A DNA stretch of 64,000 bases from [Clostridium] asparagiforme DSM 15981. GTDB lineage: Bacteria > Bacillota > Clostridia > Lachnospirales > Lachnospiraceae. The stretch is taken from contig CP102272.1 of the NCBI GenBank assembly GCA_025149125.1, forward strand, positions 248,001 to 312,000. Direction: 5' to 3'. The notes beneath the pieces are model-generated. The model was not told the origin of the DNA. It did not search any database and saw nothing but the letters and a program-made list of their open reading frames with translations. Below, piece after piece: positions 16,910 through 25,684 of this stretch. Made by a program: the position numbers and the translations under genes. Every line of letters starts with the position of its first letter. Within the stretch, counting starts at the first letter, position 1.

Positions 16910-18292
16910 ATGAATCAAACGAAAAAATTGATTGTCAACGGCAGGGTGGTGCTGCCGGACAGCGTGTCGGAGGTGTCCTTGCTGATTGAGGACGGCAAAA
17001 TCAAGGCCCTGCTGGATAAGGACACAGCTCCGGAAACGGATTGGGAGCAAATCGACGCGGACGGTAAGATCGTGATGGCTGGTATGATTGACACACACAA
17101 CCACATGGCGGATCCGGGGCCATACAATTTCCGGGAAGATTGGTACTGTGGATCCTGCAGCGCGGCTTCCGGTGGAATAACGACCATCTGCGACATGCCT
17201 CTTCCGTCGGAACCGGCGACTGTGGATCGGGCTGGATTCGAACTGAAAAGGGATGTGGCAGAGAGCCGGTCGGTAGTGGATTTTGCCCTGTGGGGCGGTC
17301 TGATTCCATCCAGCCTCAAGGATATGAGCGAGATGCACGACCTGGGCTGCATCGGTTTTAAAGGGTTTATGAGCTTCGCCACTGAGGCGTACCCCCGGAT
17401 TTCAGACGGGTATCTGGTGGAAGGGATGCGGCTGTCGGAAAGATTTGGCGGATTGATCGCCCTTCACGCGGAGAATGCGGAGGTTGCGGATTTCGGCTGC
17501 AAGCATTTCTCACAGATTCATTGCGCGGACGAGGCCTGTTTTGATCAGGCCAGGCCGTGGTGGACCGAGTATGAGGCCATCCAGCGCTCGGTTTTGTTCG
17601 GAAAAATGACAGGTGCCAGGACAATGATCTGTCACATGACCATCACCCAGGGCGCGGAATATCTGCGAAACGCCAAGAAGGAGGGGACGGCGGTATATGT
17701 GGAGACCTGTCCTCACTACCTGGTGTTCGACCACAACGTACTGCGGGAGAAGAAATCCTTTGCCAAGTGCACGCCGCCCTTCCGAAGCCGGGAAAATGTG
17801 GAAAAAATGTGGGAGTACGTGAAGGACGGGACCATCGATGTGCTGGGATCCGATCACGGGCCCTACACCGATGAGGAGAAGAGGCGGCAGAATGATTTCT
17901 GGAAGGAATACTGCGGATTTGGCTGTAACGACGTCATGCTGGCGGCTATGATCTCCGAGGGCGTCAACAAGCGAGGGCTATCCTGGACAAAACTCTCGGC
18001 TCTCACTTCCGGGAACGCTGCGAAGATCATGGGCCTGTATCCTCGAAAGGGAAACCTGATGCCGGGGGCGGACGCGGATATCATATTCATCGATCCGGAT
18101 GAGCGCTGGACCTATGATGGAACAAAGACCTTCTCAAAGACAAAGAGCGCGAAAGGGCCCTACCACGGGATGGAGCTTCAAGGCCGAGTGACGGACACCT
18201 TTGTCCGGGGGAAACGCGTGTACGGAGACGGCAGGATTCTCTGTGACGCCGGGTACGGAAAATTCGTTAAAAGCGGGACGCCCTGCCTGTGA
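16910..18292 (+). CDS. Allantoinase/dihydropyrimidinase-like cyclic amidohydrolase
   Basis: 460 residues, amidohydrolase superfamily, likely opening a cyclic amide (hydantoin, allantoin, dihydropyrimidine or similar). The binuclear metal site is complete: H63 and H65 in DTHNHM, the carboxylated Lys K151 in GFKGF, H186 in LHAEN, H242 in CHMT and D315 in GSDHGPY. The N-terminal VNGRVVLPD and C-terminal GADADIIFIDPDERW form the usual small beta-domain. It is closest in pattern to AllB-like enzymes, but substrate cannot be read from sequence. It is first in the island, separated from the regulator by a hairpin; a beta-propeller gene and a Liv importer follow. Confidence 0.88.
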   Translation: MNQTKKLIVNGRVVLPDSVSEVSLLIEDGKIKALLDKDTAPETDWEQIDADGKIVMAGMIDTHNHMADPGPYNFREDWYCGSCSAASGGITTICDMPLPSEPATVDRAGFELKRDVAESRSVVDFALWGGLIPSSLKDMSEMHDLGCIGFKGFMSFATEAYPRISDGYLVEGMRLSERFGGLIALHAENAEVADFGCKHFSQIHCADEACFDQARPWWTEYEAIQRSVLFGKMTGARTMICHMTITQGAEYLRNAKKEGTAVYVETCPHYLVFDHNVLREKKSFAKCTPPFRSRENVEKMWEYVKDGTIDVLGSDHGPYTDEEKRRQNDFWKEYCGFGCNDVMLAAMISEGVNKRGLSWTKLSALTSGNAAKIMGLYPRKGNLMPGADADIIFIDPDERWTYDGTKTFSKTKSAKGPYHGMELQGRVTDTFVRGKRVYGDGRILCDAGYGKFVKSGTPCL

Positions 18293-18374
18293 TACAAAGC
18301 GCCGTACGCCGGAAAGTGCCGGGGGTTGGTCATCCACCGGTCTGCCGACCATCTCACAATAAGGAGAAGTGTTT

Positions 18375-19388
18375 ATGAAACAAATAAAAGGATACAAAGA
18401 CAGGGACAGGCTGTCTCGTTCAATCTTCAGCCACAATGGACTGGCTTACGAGCTGATCCCCGAGTATGGAAATTTCCCGGAGGAATTCGAGTTTTCCATG
18501 TTTTCCGGCGGGTGCTGTGACGGGGAGGATAACCTGTTCATGATGTGCCGGGACGCGGCGCATCCGGTGGTGATGTTGGATGCCGAAGGCAACTACGTTA
18601 AGAGCATAGGGCAGGGCCTGTTCCGGGAAGTGCACAGCCTGTGTGTGACCCCGGAGGACACGCTTTTGTGCGTGGACACCGGGCTGCACGTGGTGCGGGA
18701 GCTGACGAAGGACGGCCGCCACCTGCGGGATTTGGGAAATCCGGGAGTTCCCAGCGACAGCGGCTTTGAGCAGGACGTCTGGCGCAGAATGCAGCGGGAA
18801 GGGAAGATTGTTCCCACCGATATAGCCTTTGACAAGGGCTGGTCCTTCTGGATGGGGCTGCAAACCATCAAACGGGCGGCGCCGCCCTTTAACCGACCCA
18901 CCGGCGTGTGCGTGGGACCGAAGGGCGATATCTTTGTCAGTGACGGATACGGAAACGCCGCCGTCCACCGTTTTGCGCCCGACGGCACCCTGCTTGCGAC
19001 CTGGGGCGGACCCGGGGACGAGCCGGGAAAATTTTATGTGCCCCACAGCCTGTGGGTGGACTCCTTAAACCGGGTGTGGGTCGGGGACCGGGAAGCCAAC
19101 AGCGTTCACGTATTTGATGAGAATGGAAAAATTCTGGGCTATATGAATGAAAATCTGTACCAGCCTACCGCCATATGGTCCGACGGACGCGCTATCTACA
19201 TCGCGGAGCGGGGAGGCGGACTCACCATCGCGGACATGGACATGGAGATTGTGGCCCAGTTGGGCTTTTATAACTCGCCGCTCCGTGCCCACGGTATGTG
19301 CGGCAATTCCAAAGGAGAGCTGTTCTTGATGCCGCTCTCCACCTATGACCGCCATTTCCTGATGAAACTTGTGCCGGTTGGCTGTTAA
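18375..19388 (+). CDS. NHL-type six-bladed beta-propeller protein without signal peptide
   Basis: 337 residues built of repeating units of the NHL kind (for example PTGVCVGPKGDIFVSDGYGN, VPHSLWVDSLNRVWVGDREAN, and PTAIWSDGRAIYIAERGG), each with the V-x-D/G-x-x-G-x-I/V-x-V pattern, consistent with a propeller. NHL propellers are usually exported, but this one starts MKQIKGYKDRDRLSRSIF with no signal peptide or lipobox, so it appears cytosolic. AAGGAG sits eight bases before ATG 18375; a GTG six bases upstream is too close to it. It may be a lactonase-, lyase- or binding-type propeller acting on the imported substrate; function unknown. Confidence 0.8.
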   Translation: MKQIKGYKDRDRLSRSIFSHNGLAYELIPEYGNFPEEFEFSMFSGGCCDGEDNLFMMCRDAAHPVVMLDAEGNYVKSIGQGLFREVHSLCVTPEDTLLCVDTGLHVVRELTKDGRHLRDLGNPGVPSDSGFEQDVWRRMQREGKIVPTDIAFDKGWSFWMGLQTIKRAAPPFNRPTGVCVGPKGDIFVSDGYGNAAVHRFAPDGTLLATWGGPGDEPGKFYVPHSLWVDSLNRVWVGDREANSVHVFDENGKILGYMNENLYQPTAIWSDGRAIYIAERGGGLTIADMDMEIVAQLGFYNSPLRAHGMCGNSKGELFLMPLSTYDRHFLMKLVPVGC

Positions 19389-19442
19389 CCGGCGCTGAAC
19401 ATAACAAATGGAATTTTACACCAGAAAGAGAGGAAGAGAGAT

Positions 19443-20747
19443 ATGAGAAAAATGAAAAAAGTCTTATCCGTGGCATTGGCATGTGCATTGACGCTGGGCC
19501 TGGGAGCGTGTTCCGGCAGTTCCGGCGGGGGAACGACCTCCGGCGCGGCTGATTCAGCGGCTCCCGCTGCCACAGAGGCGGGAAGTTCTGGGGATAGCGC
19601 GGGCACAACGGGCGCGGCCGCAGAGACAAAGGCCGAAAACAGCGACGGTCCCATCATTGTGGGCTTCCTGGGCTGGTCTTCCGGTGCAGACGCGATGTAC
19701 GGCCTTGTTCCCCAACACCTGTTAGAGACTTATTTTAAAAAGGTAAACGCTGCCGGCGGATGGCTGGGGCGTGAGATCGACTTCAGAACTTACGATATAT
19801 CCGGCCTCGACGGCGATTTCTCCGAGGCGGTAAACGCGGCAAACAAGCTGATCCAATCCGGAGCAGTGGCAATTCTTGGCCCCAGCAATTCCACCCAGGG
19901 CGCGGCTGTGGCAGAGCTGTGCAACCGGGCGGGCGTGCTGCACATTCCTTCCAGCGCATCCCAGCTGGTTACGGTGGACGACACCGGAAATGTCCGCCCG
20001 TTTACATACCGCAGCGGCCCGGTAAACACCGACCAGGTGGCCACCATGGCTTCCTACACCTACAGTGAGCTGGGCAATCCCAAGGTTGCCATTCTCTATG
20101 AGACCACTCAGGTGGACACGGTGGACATGGCCAAAGCCTTCAAGGATACCTACACCGGACTGGGCGGAGAGATTGTGGCAGAGGCGACCTACCAGATCAA
20201 TGACGTGGAATTCCGCGCCCAGCTGACCAGCCTGGCGCAGTCCAACCCATCCTATCTCTTTATGCCGGTCATGGGCTACAAGGAGGCGGGATATGTGGCA
20301 AAGCAGCTCTCCGAGCTGGGGCTTGGGGATATCAAGTTAATTGGAAACTATGTATATGACACCGAGGACCTGCTCACCCTGGCAGGGCCGGAGCTGGAGG
20401 GCTGCATCTTCGCAACCGACGGCGATTTAAGCGATTCCCGCTTTGATGAGATCAAGGCGGAATATCAGGAATACCAGCAAGCCACCGGAATGTCGCTGCA
20501 CATGCCAGGCCTGAAGGCGTTCAATGAGGCCAAGATTCTGGAGTACGCGATTCTGACCAGCGGTTCCACCAATCCCGATGAAATGCGCAAGGCACTGGAC
20601 GAGACCGAGGGATTTGATATGATTACCAGTCCGAATAAGGGATACGATCCCGCGACCCACAATCTTTTGGGCCTGGAATTCACCATTAAGGCGGTGAAGA
20701 ACGGGGAGTTTGAGACTCTGGGCAAGTACGCAATGCCGGGTAAATAG
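19443..20747 (+). CDS. Liv/HAAT-type ABC transporter substrate-binding lipoprotein
   Basis: 434 residues. A signal peptide ends in the lipobox LGLGAC, with lipidation expected at C23, followed by a long Ser/Gly/Ala linker (24-70) and a type I periplasmic-binding fold like LivJ/LivK and AmiC (VGFLGWSSGADAMYG, AILGPSNSTQGAAVAELCN, NPKVAILYETTQVD, PVMGYKEAGYVAKQL). These proteins bind branched-chain amino acids, amides or urea; the ligand here is unknown. It is the receptor for the permeases and ATPases that follow. GGAAGAG precedes the ATG. Confidence 0.93.
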   Translation: MRKMKKVLSVALACALTLGLGACSGSSGGGTTSGAADSAAPAATEAGSSGDSAGTTGAAAETKAENSDGPIIVGFLGWSSGADAMYGLVPQHLLETYFKKVNAAGGWLGREIDFRTYDISGLDGDFSEAVNAANKLIQSGAVAILGPSNSTQGAAVAELCNRAGVLHIPSSASQLVTVDDTGNVRPFTYRSGPVNTDQVATMASYTYSELGNPKVAILYETTQVDTVDMAKAFKDTYTGLGGEIVAEATYQINDVEFRAQLTSLAQSNPSYLFMPVMGYKEAGYVAKQLSELGLGDIKLIGNYVYDTEDLLTLAGPELEGCIFATDGDLSDSRFDEIKAEYQEYQQATGMSLHMPGLKAFNEAKILEYAILTSGSTNPDEMRKALDETEGFDMITSPNKGYDPATHNLLGLEFTIKAVKNGEFETLGKYAMPGK

Positions 20748-20756
20748 AAAGAACGC

Positions 20757-20817
20757 GCACCTGCAAAGCCCTGTGTAATTCCTGAAGTCAGGAATTGCGC
20801 CGCGGCTTTGCAGGTGC
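20757..20817 (+). other. Large nested hairpin between receptor and permease genes
   Basis: GCACCTGCAAAGCC (20757-20770) pairs perfectly with GGCTTTGCAGGTGC (20804-20817), and inside it AATTCCTGA/TCAGGAATT (20777-20796) forms a second stem. No T run follows, so it is more likely a processing or mRNA-stabilising element that raises receptor level over the permeases than a terminator. Confidence 0.8.
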
Positions 20818-20919
20818 ACCTGTGACGAACAGGCAAAACGCCGCGCGGTATGTCCATGGAGGGCATACATCCGGCGCAAAACGTTTCTTCACGACTAATG
20901 ATAAGGCGGGGTAACATAA

Positions 20920-21792
20920 ATGATTCTACAACAGTTAATTACGGGGGTTTCCATCGGCAGCGTGTACGCGCTTCTTGCCGTGGGATATGCGCTGGTGTTC
21001 AGCGTGTTCAATTTCTCCAACTTTGGTTTCGGGCCGGTCATGATGCTGGGGGCATTCGGCGCACTGTTCGCCATCGAACGGACCCACATGGCGTTGTTTC
21101 CCGGCATCCTGGTTGCACTGGCCGTTGCGGCCGTTATCTCACTCCTGATGGAGGTGACGATCTACCGCCCCATGCGCCAGAAAAAGGCTTTGAAAGTGTA
21201 TCTGATGATCGCGGCTCTGGGAATCAACACCTGTGTTCCCAATTTCTGTATCCAGCTCTGGGGCGGCGCGGTGCGTCCGTTTCCATCCGACTGGGCCAAA
21301 GCCGTGATCCGTATCGGCAATATCGCCATTCCTAGGGCGGACATTCTGGCCGCGGTTTTATCCGTCATCATGCTGATCCTTCTCTGGTGTTTCCTGTACA
21401 AGACAAAAACCGGTCTGGGAATCCGGGCCAGCGCCTTTGACTCCAACACGGCGGGACTTATGGGGATTAATGTAAACCGCGTGGCCGCGGTGGTGTTCCT
21501 GCTGTCCGGCGCTACTGCGGGTCTGGCCGGATGTTTCTACGGGATGAAATACTCGGTATATCCCAATATGGGCGTTGTGGCGACCAAGGGATTTGTCTCC
21601 GCCACGGTGGGCGGTCTGGGCAGTCTGCCCGGCGCTGTGATCTCGGGCCTGCTTCTGGGGTTTCTGGAGACGATCATCTCTGCATACGTCTCCACAACCT
21701 ACCGCGATCTGGTGGCTTACGGCCTGCTGGTCATTGTGCTGATCTTCAAGCCCAACGGCCTTCTGGGCAAGAGCGCTCACGATAAACTGTAA
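20920..21792 (+). CDS. Liv-type ABC transporter permease, LivH-like
   Basis: 290-residue polytopic membrane protein of the branched-chain amino acid/amide/urea permease family. LivH features: LITGVSIGSVYALLAVGYALVFSVFNFSNFGFGPVMM near the N-terminus, KTKTGLGIRASAFDSNTAGLMGINVNRV (EAA-like loop that meets the ATPase), and ATVGGLGSLPGAVISGLLLG. It pairs with the LivM-like protein encoded 14 bases downstream. Confidence 0.94.
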   Translation: MILQQLITGVSIGSVYALLAVGYALVFSVFNFSNFGFGPVMMLGAFGALFAIERTHMALFPGILVALAVAAVISLLMEVTIYRPMRQKKALKVYLMIAALGINTCVPNFCIQLWGGAVRPFPSDWAKAVIRIGNIAIPRADILAAVLSVIMLILLWCFLYKTKTGLGIRASAFDSNTAGLMGINVNRVAAVVFLLSGATAGLAGCFYGMKYSVYPNMGVVATKGFVSATVGGLGSLPGAVISGLLLGFLETIISAYVSTTYRDLVAYGLLVIVLIFKPNGLLGKSAHDKL

Positions 21793-21806
21793 GGGGGAGG
21801 AAACAC

Positions 21807-22694
21807 ATGGGATATATTGAAGGTATTATGATCAGCGCCTGTATCAACATTGTCTGTGTGGCCGGTCTGGCCATACTGACCGGTTATATCGGCCTTTTCT
21901 CCATGGGGCACGCCTGCTTTCTGTGCCTGGGAGCATATACGGCAGGTATTCTCACAAAATTTTACGGGGTTCCTTATTTTATCGCACTGTTAGGCGGCGG
22001 CGCTGTGGCTGGACTGTTCAGCCTGGTGATCGGAATTCCCACGCTGCGCGGCAAAATGTCGGCGGACTGTTTTACCATCGCCACCTTCGGTTTCGGCGAG
22101 GCCACCCGCGTGGTGATGGCCAATGTGAACCACCCTTACGTGGGCGGCGCTCTAGGACTTTCCGGTCTGGAATCGCTGACAACGTTGCCGCGCGCCATGA
22201 TTCTGGCGGTTCTGGCCGTGTTCTTTGCGCGCAATTACGCAAAGTCCCAGCACGGCAAAATCGCCATCGCGGTCCGGGACCACGCTGACGCCTCGGAGCT
22301 CATCGGCGTCAATATTTTCCACGAGAAGCTGAAGGGGTTAATCATCAGCGCATTTTTCTGCGGCGTGGGCGGCGGTATGATGGCTCACTATTATACCTAC
22401 ATTGTTCCGAATATTTTTGGCGGAACTATGTCCACGAACCTGCTGACCGCAGTGGTTCTGGGCGGCGTTTGCTCCATCACCGGTCCGGCGCTGGCCACAA
22501 CCGTGCTCACCGCCACTCCGGAAGTGCTCCGCTTTATGGCGAACTGGCGTCTGCCTATGTACGGTCTGGTGTTGATTCTCACCATGCGGATCCGACCGGA
22601 AGGGCTGATGGGCTATAAAGAACTGTCCTTAAAACCGTTCAAGCGCCTGTACCGGAAGTTAAGGGGAAGCGGTAAAGAGGGGAGGGAGGTTTAG
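21807..22694 (+). CDS. Liv-type ABC transporter permease, LivM-like
   Basis: 295 residues, about eight to ten membrane segments. LivM features: GLAILTGYIGLFSMGHACFL, TIATFGFGEATRVV, KIAIAVRDHADASELIGVNIFHEKLKGLIISAFFCGVGG (ATPase-contact loop) and AVVLGGVCSITGPALATT. GGGGGAGG precedes the ATG. With the LivH-like gene it should form the membrane channel of the importer. Confidence 0.94.
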   Translation: MGYIEGIMISACINIVCVAGLAILTGYIGLFSMGHACFLCLGAYTAGILTKFYGVPYFIALLGGGAVAGLFSLVIGIPTLRGKMSADCFTIATFGFGEATRVVMANVNHPYVGGALGLSGLESLTTLPRAMILAVLAVFFARNYAKSQHGKIAIAVRDHADASELIGVNIFHEKLKGLIISAFFCGVGGGMMAHYYTYIVPNIFGGTMSTNLLTAVVLGGVCSITGPALATTVLTATPEVLRFMANWRLPMYGLVLILTMRIRPEGLMGYKELSLKPFKRLYRKLRGSGKEGREV

Positions 22695-22696
22695 AT

Positions 22697-23482
22697 ATGT
22701 CATTGCTGGAAATTCAGAACCTTTCCATTCATTTCGGCGGTGTGAAGGCGGTTCAGAACGTTACCTTTTCAGTCGAGAATGGAGATTTTATCGGTCTGAT
22801 CGGGCCAAATGGGGCGGGAAAGACTACGGTGTTTAACGCAGTGACCGGGGTGGTGCCGCCCACACTGGGGGAAATCTATTTTGACGGACAGCGGCTAAAC
22901 GGCATGCGCCCGGATCGAATCTCCCACTTAGGCATCGCCCGCACATTCCAAAACATCCGAATCTATCCCAGAATGACGGCCCTGGAAAATGTGGCCATCG
23001 GCCTGGACAGCCGGGCCAGCTACAACACGGTTTCCGCCATGTTGCGGCTGCCCCACGTGGTGAAACGGGATAAGGAGATCAAACAGACCTGTCTGCAATA
23101 CCTGGATCAGGTGGGTCTCATACAGCACCGGGATACGGAGGTGGGTTCCCTGCCATACGGTTTGCAGCGTAAGGTGGAGATCGCCCGCGCTCTGGCCACA
23201 AGACCAAAGCTTCTGTTCCTGGACGAACCCGCGGCGGGCATGAACACGGCGGAAAGCCTGGAGCTGGTGGACTTTTTGCGGAAACTGCACCGGGAGACGG
23301 GCATCGCCATTGTGCTGATTGAACACCACCTGGAGGTGGTGATGGAGGTGTGCCGGAACATCCAGGTGCTGAACCTGGGCCAGCTTCTGGCCAGCGGCAC
23401 GCCGGAGGAAATACAGAAAAATCCCGATGTGATCAAAGCCTATCTGGGAGAGAGGAGGAAGCGCAGTGGAGAAGCAAACTAA
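22697..23482 (+). CDS. Liv-type ABC transporter ATPase, LivG-like
   Basis: 261-residue cytosolic ABC ATPase. Walker A GPNGAGKTT (about 36-44), Q-loop TFQNIRIYPRMTALENV, a LivG-form signature SLPYGLQRKVEIARAL, and Walker B LLFLDEPAAGMN are present, as is the H-loop in IVLIEHHLEVVMEV. The signature replaces LSGGQ with PYGLQ, as is usual for LivG. Two bases separate it from the livM-like stop. Confidence 0.95.
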   Translation: MSLLEIQNLSIHFGGVKAVQNVTFSVENGDFIGLIGPNGAGKTTVFNAVTGVVPPTLGEIYFDGQRLNGMRPDRISHLGIARTFQNIRIYPRMTALENVAIGLDSRASYNTVSAMLRLPHVVKRDKEIKQTCLQYLDQVGLIQHRDTEVGSLPYGLQRKVEIARALATRPKLLFLDEPAAGMNTAESLELVDFLRKLHRETGIAIVLIEHHLEVVMEVCRNIQVLNLGQLLASGTPEEIQKNPDVIKAYLGERRKRSGEAN

Positions 23483-24197
23483 CGATATCCTGCTGTCGGT
23501 CCGGGATCTCAACGTGTTTTACGGCGGAATCCAGGCGCTCCATGGCATTTCCCTGGATATCCGGCAGGGGGAGATCATTTCCATCATCGGCGCCAATGGA
23601 GCGGGAAAATCTACCCTGCTAAAAACCATTGCCGGCGACAAGGAGATTGGGAGCGGAAGCATTGAGTTTGACGGCAGGCCGCTGCCTGGCCGGATTCACC
23701 AGTTCTCCCAGCAGGGAATCTGTCTGGTTCCCGAGGGGAGAAAGATTTTTGTCAACCTGACGGTGGTGGAAAACCTACAGGTGGGTGCTTACGCCCAGAA
23801 GAGCAAAGCGGTGATTGCCCAGCGCATCGAGGAAGTGTTCGACTTGTTTCCGCGGCTGAAGGAGCGGGCAAAACAGATGAGCGGCACGCTGTCCGGCGGG
23901 GAACAGCAGATGCTGGCCGTGGGCCGGGCTATGATGGCGGCTCCCAAGCTGATGATGCTGGACGAACCGTCCCTGGGACTGGCGCCAATCATCATCGACG
24001 AGATGTTTGAAAAATTTAAGCAGATCAACAGGACGCACGGCACCACCATGCTGATCGTGGAACAGAACGCCCAGCTGGCCCTGGAGACGGCGGACACGGG
24101 ATACATTCTCAATCTGGGTAAAATCCAGCTAAAAGGTCCGGGATCTGAACTTTTGGACGATCCGTACATTCAGGAAGCCTATCTGGGCTTCAAGTAA
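23466..24197 (+). CDS. Liv-type ABC transporter ATPase, LivF-like
   Basis: 243 residues, GTG start at 23466 preceded by GAGGAGGAAGC, overlapping the LivG-like gene by 17 bases (probable translational coupling). Walker A GANGAGKST, Q-loop LVPEGRKIFVNLTVVENL, signature LSGGEQQMLAVGRAM, Walker B LMMLDEPSLGLAP and H-loop LIVEQN are all present and match LivF. It completes the five-gene importer. Confidence 0.95.
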   Translation: MEKQTNDILLSVRDLNVFYGGIQALHGISLDIRQGEIISIIGANGAGKSTLLKTIAGDKEIGSGSIEFDGRPLPGRIHQFSQQGICLVPEGRKIFVNLTVVENLQVGAYAQKSKAVIAQRIEEVFDLFPRLKERAKQMSGTLSGGEQQMLAVGRAMMAAPKLMMLDEPSLGLAPIIIDEMFEKFKQINRTHGTTMLIVEQNAQLALETADTGYILNLGKIQLKGPGSELLDDPYIQEAYLGFK

Positions 24198-24223
24198 GCG
24201 ATCCGCGGAAAGGAAATAAACTT

Positions 24224-25651
24224 ATGACCCTTGATTTGATTATTCACGGCGGTTACGTGATCACCATGGAAGGTCCGGGCACGGGCATCATCAACCGCGG
24301 GGCGGTGGGCATAAAGGGCAACAAAATCGTCGCAGTAGGCGAAGAGCAGGATGTGACGAGTCGGTATACGGCCCACCGTTACATTGCGGCTAAAGGGAAG
24401 GCGGTCATGCCAGGCTTTGTTAACGTCCACATGCATACCGGCGACGCTATCGTGCGCAGCTGCGCCCAGGATTTACCGGGAAAAATCTGGCGTTTTAAGG
24501 GCATCCTGCCCCTCCTTGGGGTGGCCCGGGACGAGGATTTTGCCGCCGCTTCCCGTTTAAATATTGTAGAGGCGCTGCATTCAGGGATCACCACCTTCGG
24601 CGATTACTATTCGCCCATGACGGAGATTGTGAAGAACCACATTCAGCTGGGCACCCGGGCCGTGGTCAGCGGCATGATCAACGAGCTGCCGCCGGACGTG
24701 TCCGTGGTGGAGGTGGACCAGCTGATTCCGTTGGATCCGGCGGTGGGCCAGCGCAAATTGGCGGATAACCGGAAGCTGGTGCAGGAGTACCATGAGAGCT
24801 TCGGCGGGCGTATCACCTGCCGCTATGGTCCCCACTCTGCGGCTATGTGCTCCGAGGAGATGCTCCGGGAGATTAAGCACCTGGCGGATCAGGATGGAGT
24901 CGGTATCTTTACCCATCTGGTCCAGACAAAGGAGGAGGTCACACAGACCCGGCTGCGCACGGGGAAAGCCCCGGTAGCGCTGTTGGAGTCCTTAGGATAT
25001 TTAAATAAGAAGCTTCTGGCCGCCCATATGACCTACGCATCCCTGGACGAGGTGGAATTGGTGGCGCGGTCGGGCGCGGCCCTGGCGCTGTGCAGCACCA
25101 GTATCTCAGTGGTCAGAGGCGCTCTGCCGCCGGCTCAGGAGTTCGCCGGATTTGGCGGCTGCGTGGGGCTGGGCACGGATCAGGTCTGCAACTGCACCAA
25201 TATGTTTGACGAGATGAAATACGCCGCTCTGATCCACAAGTACAAGAACCACGACGCAACCATATTCCCGTCCTGGAAGATATTGCGCATGGCCACCATC
25301 GAGGCGGCCCGGGCACTCTGTATGGAGGACACCATCGGCTCTCTGCGGGAGGGCAAGCTGGCGGATCTGATCATTCTGGATCTGTCCGGGCCGCAGATGA
25401 ATCCCATTTATGAGCGTCCCATCCGCAATCTGGTTCCCAATCTGATTTACTCCGCTCTGGGAAATGAGGTGGAGTCCGTGATGATCGACGGGAACTTCGT
25501 GATCGAGAACGGCAGGCTTACCACCGGAGACGAAGGAGCGATTATCAGTGCGGTGAACCGGGCCGCTGCGCGGATTTCAGAAGAGATGGAGAACCTTCCC
25601 TGGACCGCAGGGCTGCCCCTGGCCCAGTGGACGCGGGACGGTTACTATTAA
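24224..25651 (+). CDS. TRZ/ATZ-type amidohydrolase (deaminase or chlorohydrolase-like)
   Basis: 475 residues, amidohydrolase superfamily in the AtzA/TrzN/SsnA/guanine-deaminase group: mononuclear metal site with H69 and H71 in VHMHTGD, H231 in FTHLVQ, H268 in AAHMTY and D319 in GLGTDQ. Proteins of this group usually remove amino or halide groups from purines, triazines, pyrimidines or related rings. It follows the Liv importer by 26 bases and carries the typical C-terminal ADLIILDLSGPQMNP. It is likely the second enzyme for the imported compound, after or before the cyclic amidohydrolase; the substrate is not known. Confidence 0.88.
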   Translation: MTLDLIIHGGYVITMEGPGTGIINRGAVGIKGNKIVAVGEEQDVTSRYTAHRYIAAKGKAVMPGFVNVHMHTGDAIVRSCAQDLPGKIWRFKGILPLLGVARDEDFAAASRLNIVEALHSGITTFGDYYSPMTEIVKNHIQLGTRAVVSGMINELPPDVSVVEVDQLIPLDPAVGQRKLADNRKLVQEYHESFGGRITCRYGPHSAAMCSEEMLREIKHLADQDGVGIFTHLVQTKEEVTQTRLRTGKAPVALLESLGYLNKKLLAAHMTYASLDEVELVARSGAALALCSTSISVVRGALPPAQEFAGFGGCVGLGTDQVCNCTNMFDEMKYAALIHKYKNHDATIFPSWKILRMATIEAARALCMEDTIGSLREGKLADLIILDLSGPQMNPIYERPIRNLVPNLIYSALGNEVESVMIDGNFVIENGRLTTGDEGAIISAVNRAAARISEEMENLPWTAGLPLAQWTRDGYY

Positions 25652-25684
25652 GCCCTCAGCAGAGGAGAACAGAGGTGAGACGTT

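Noticed and set aside
16910..18292. Simple dihydroorotase (pyrC)
   Set aside because: The metal ligands fit, but there are no other pyrimidine-synthesis genes, and context with an importer and a second hydrolase points to catabolism instead.
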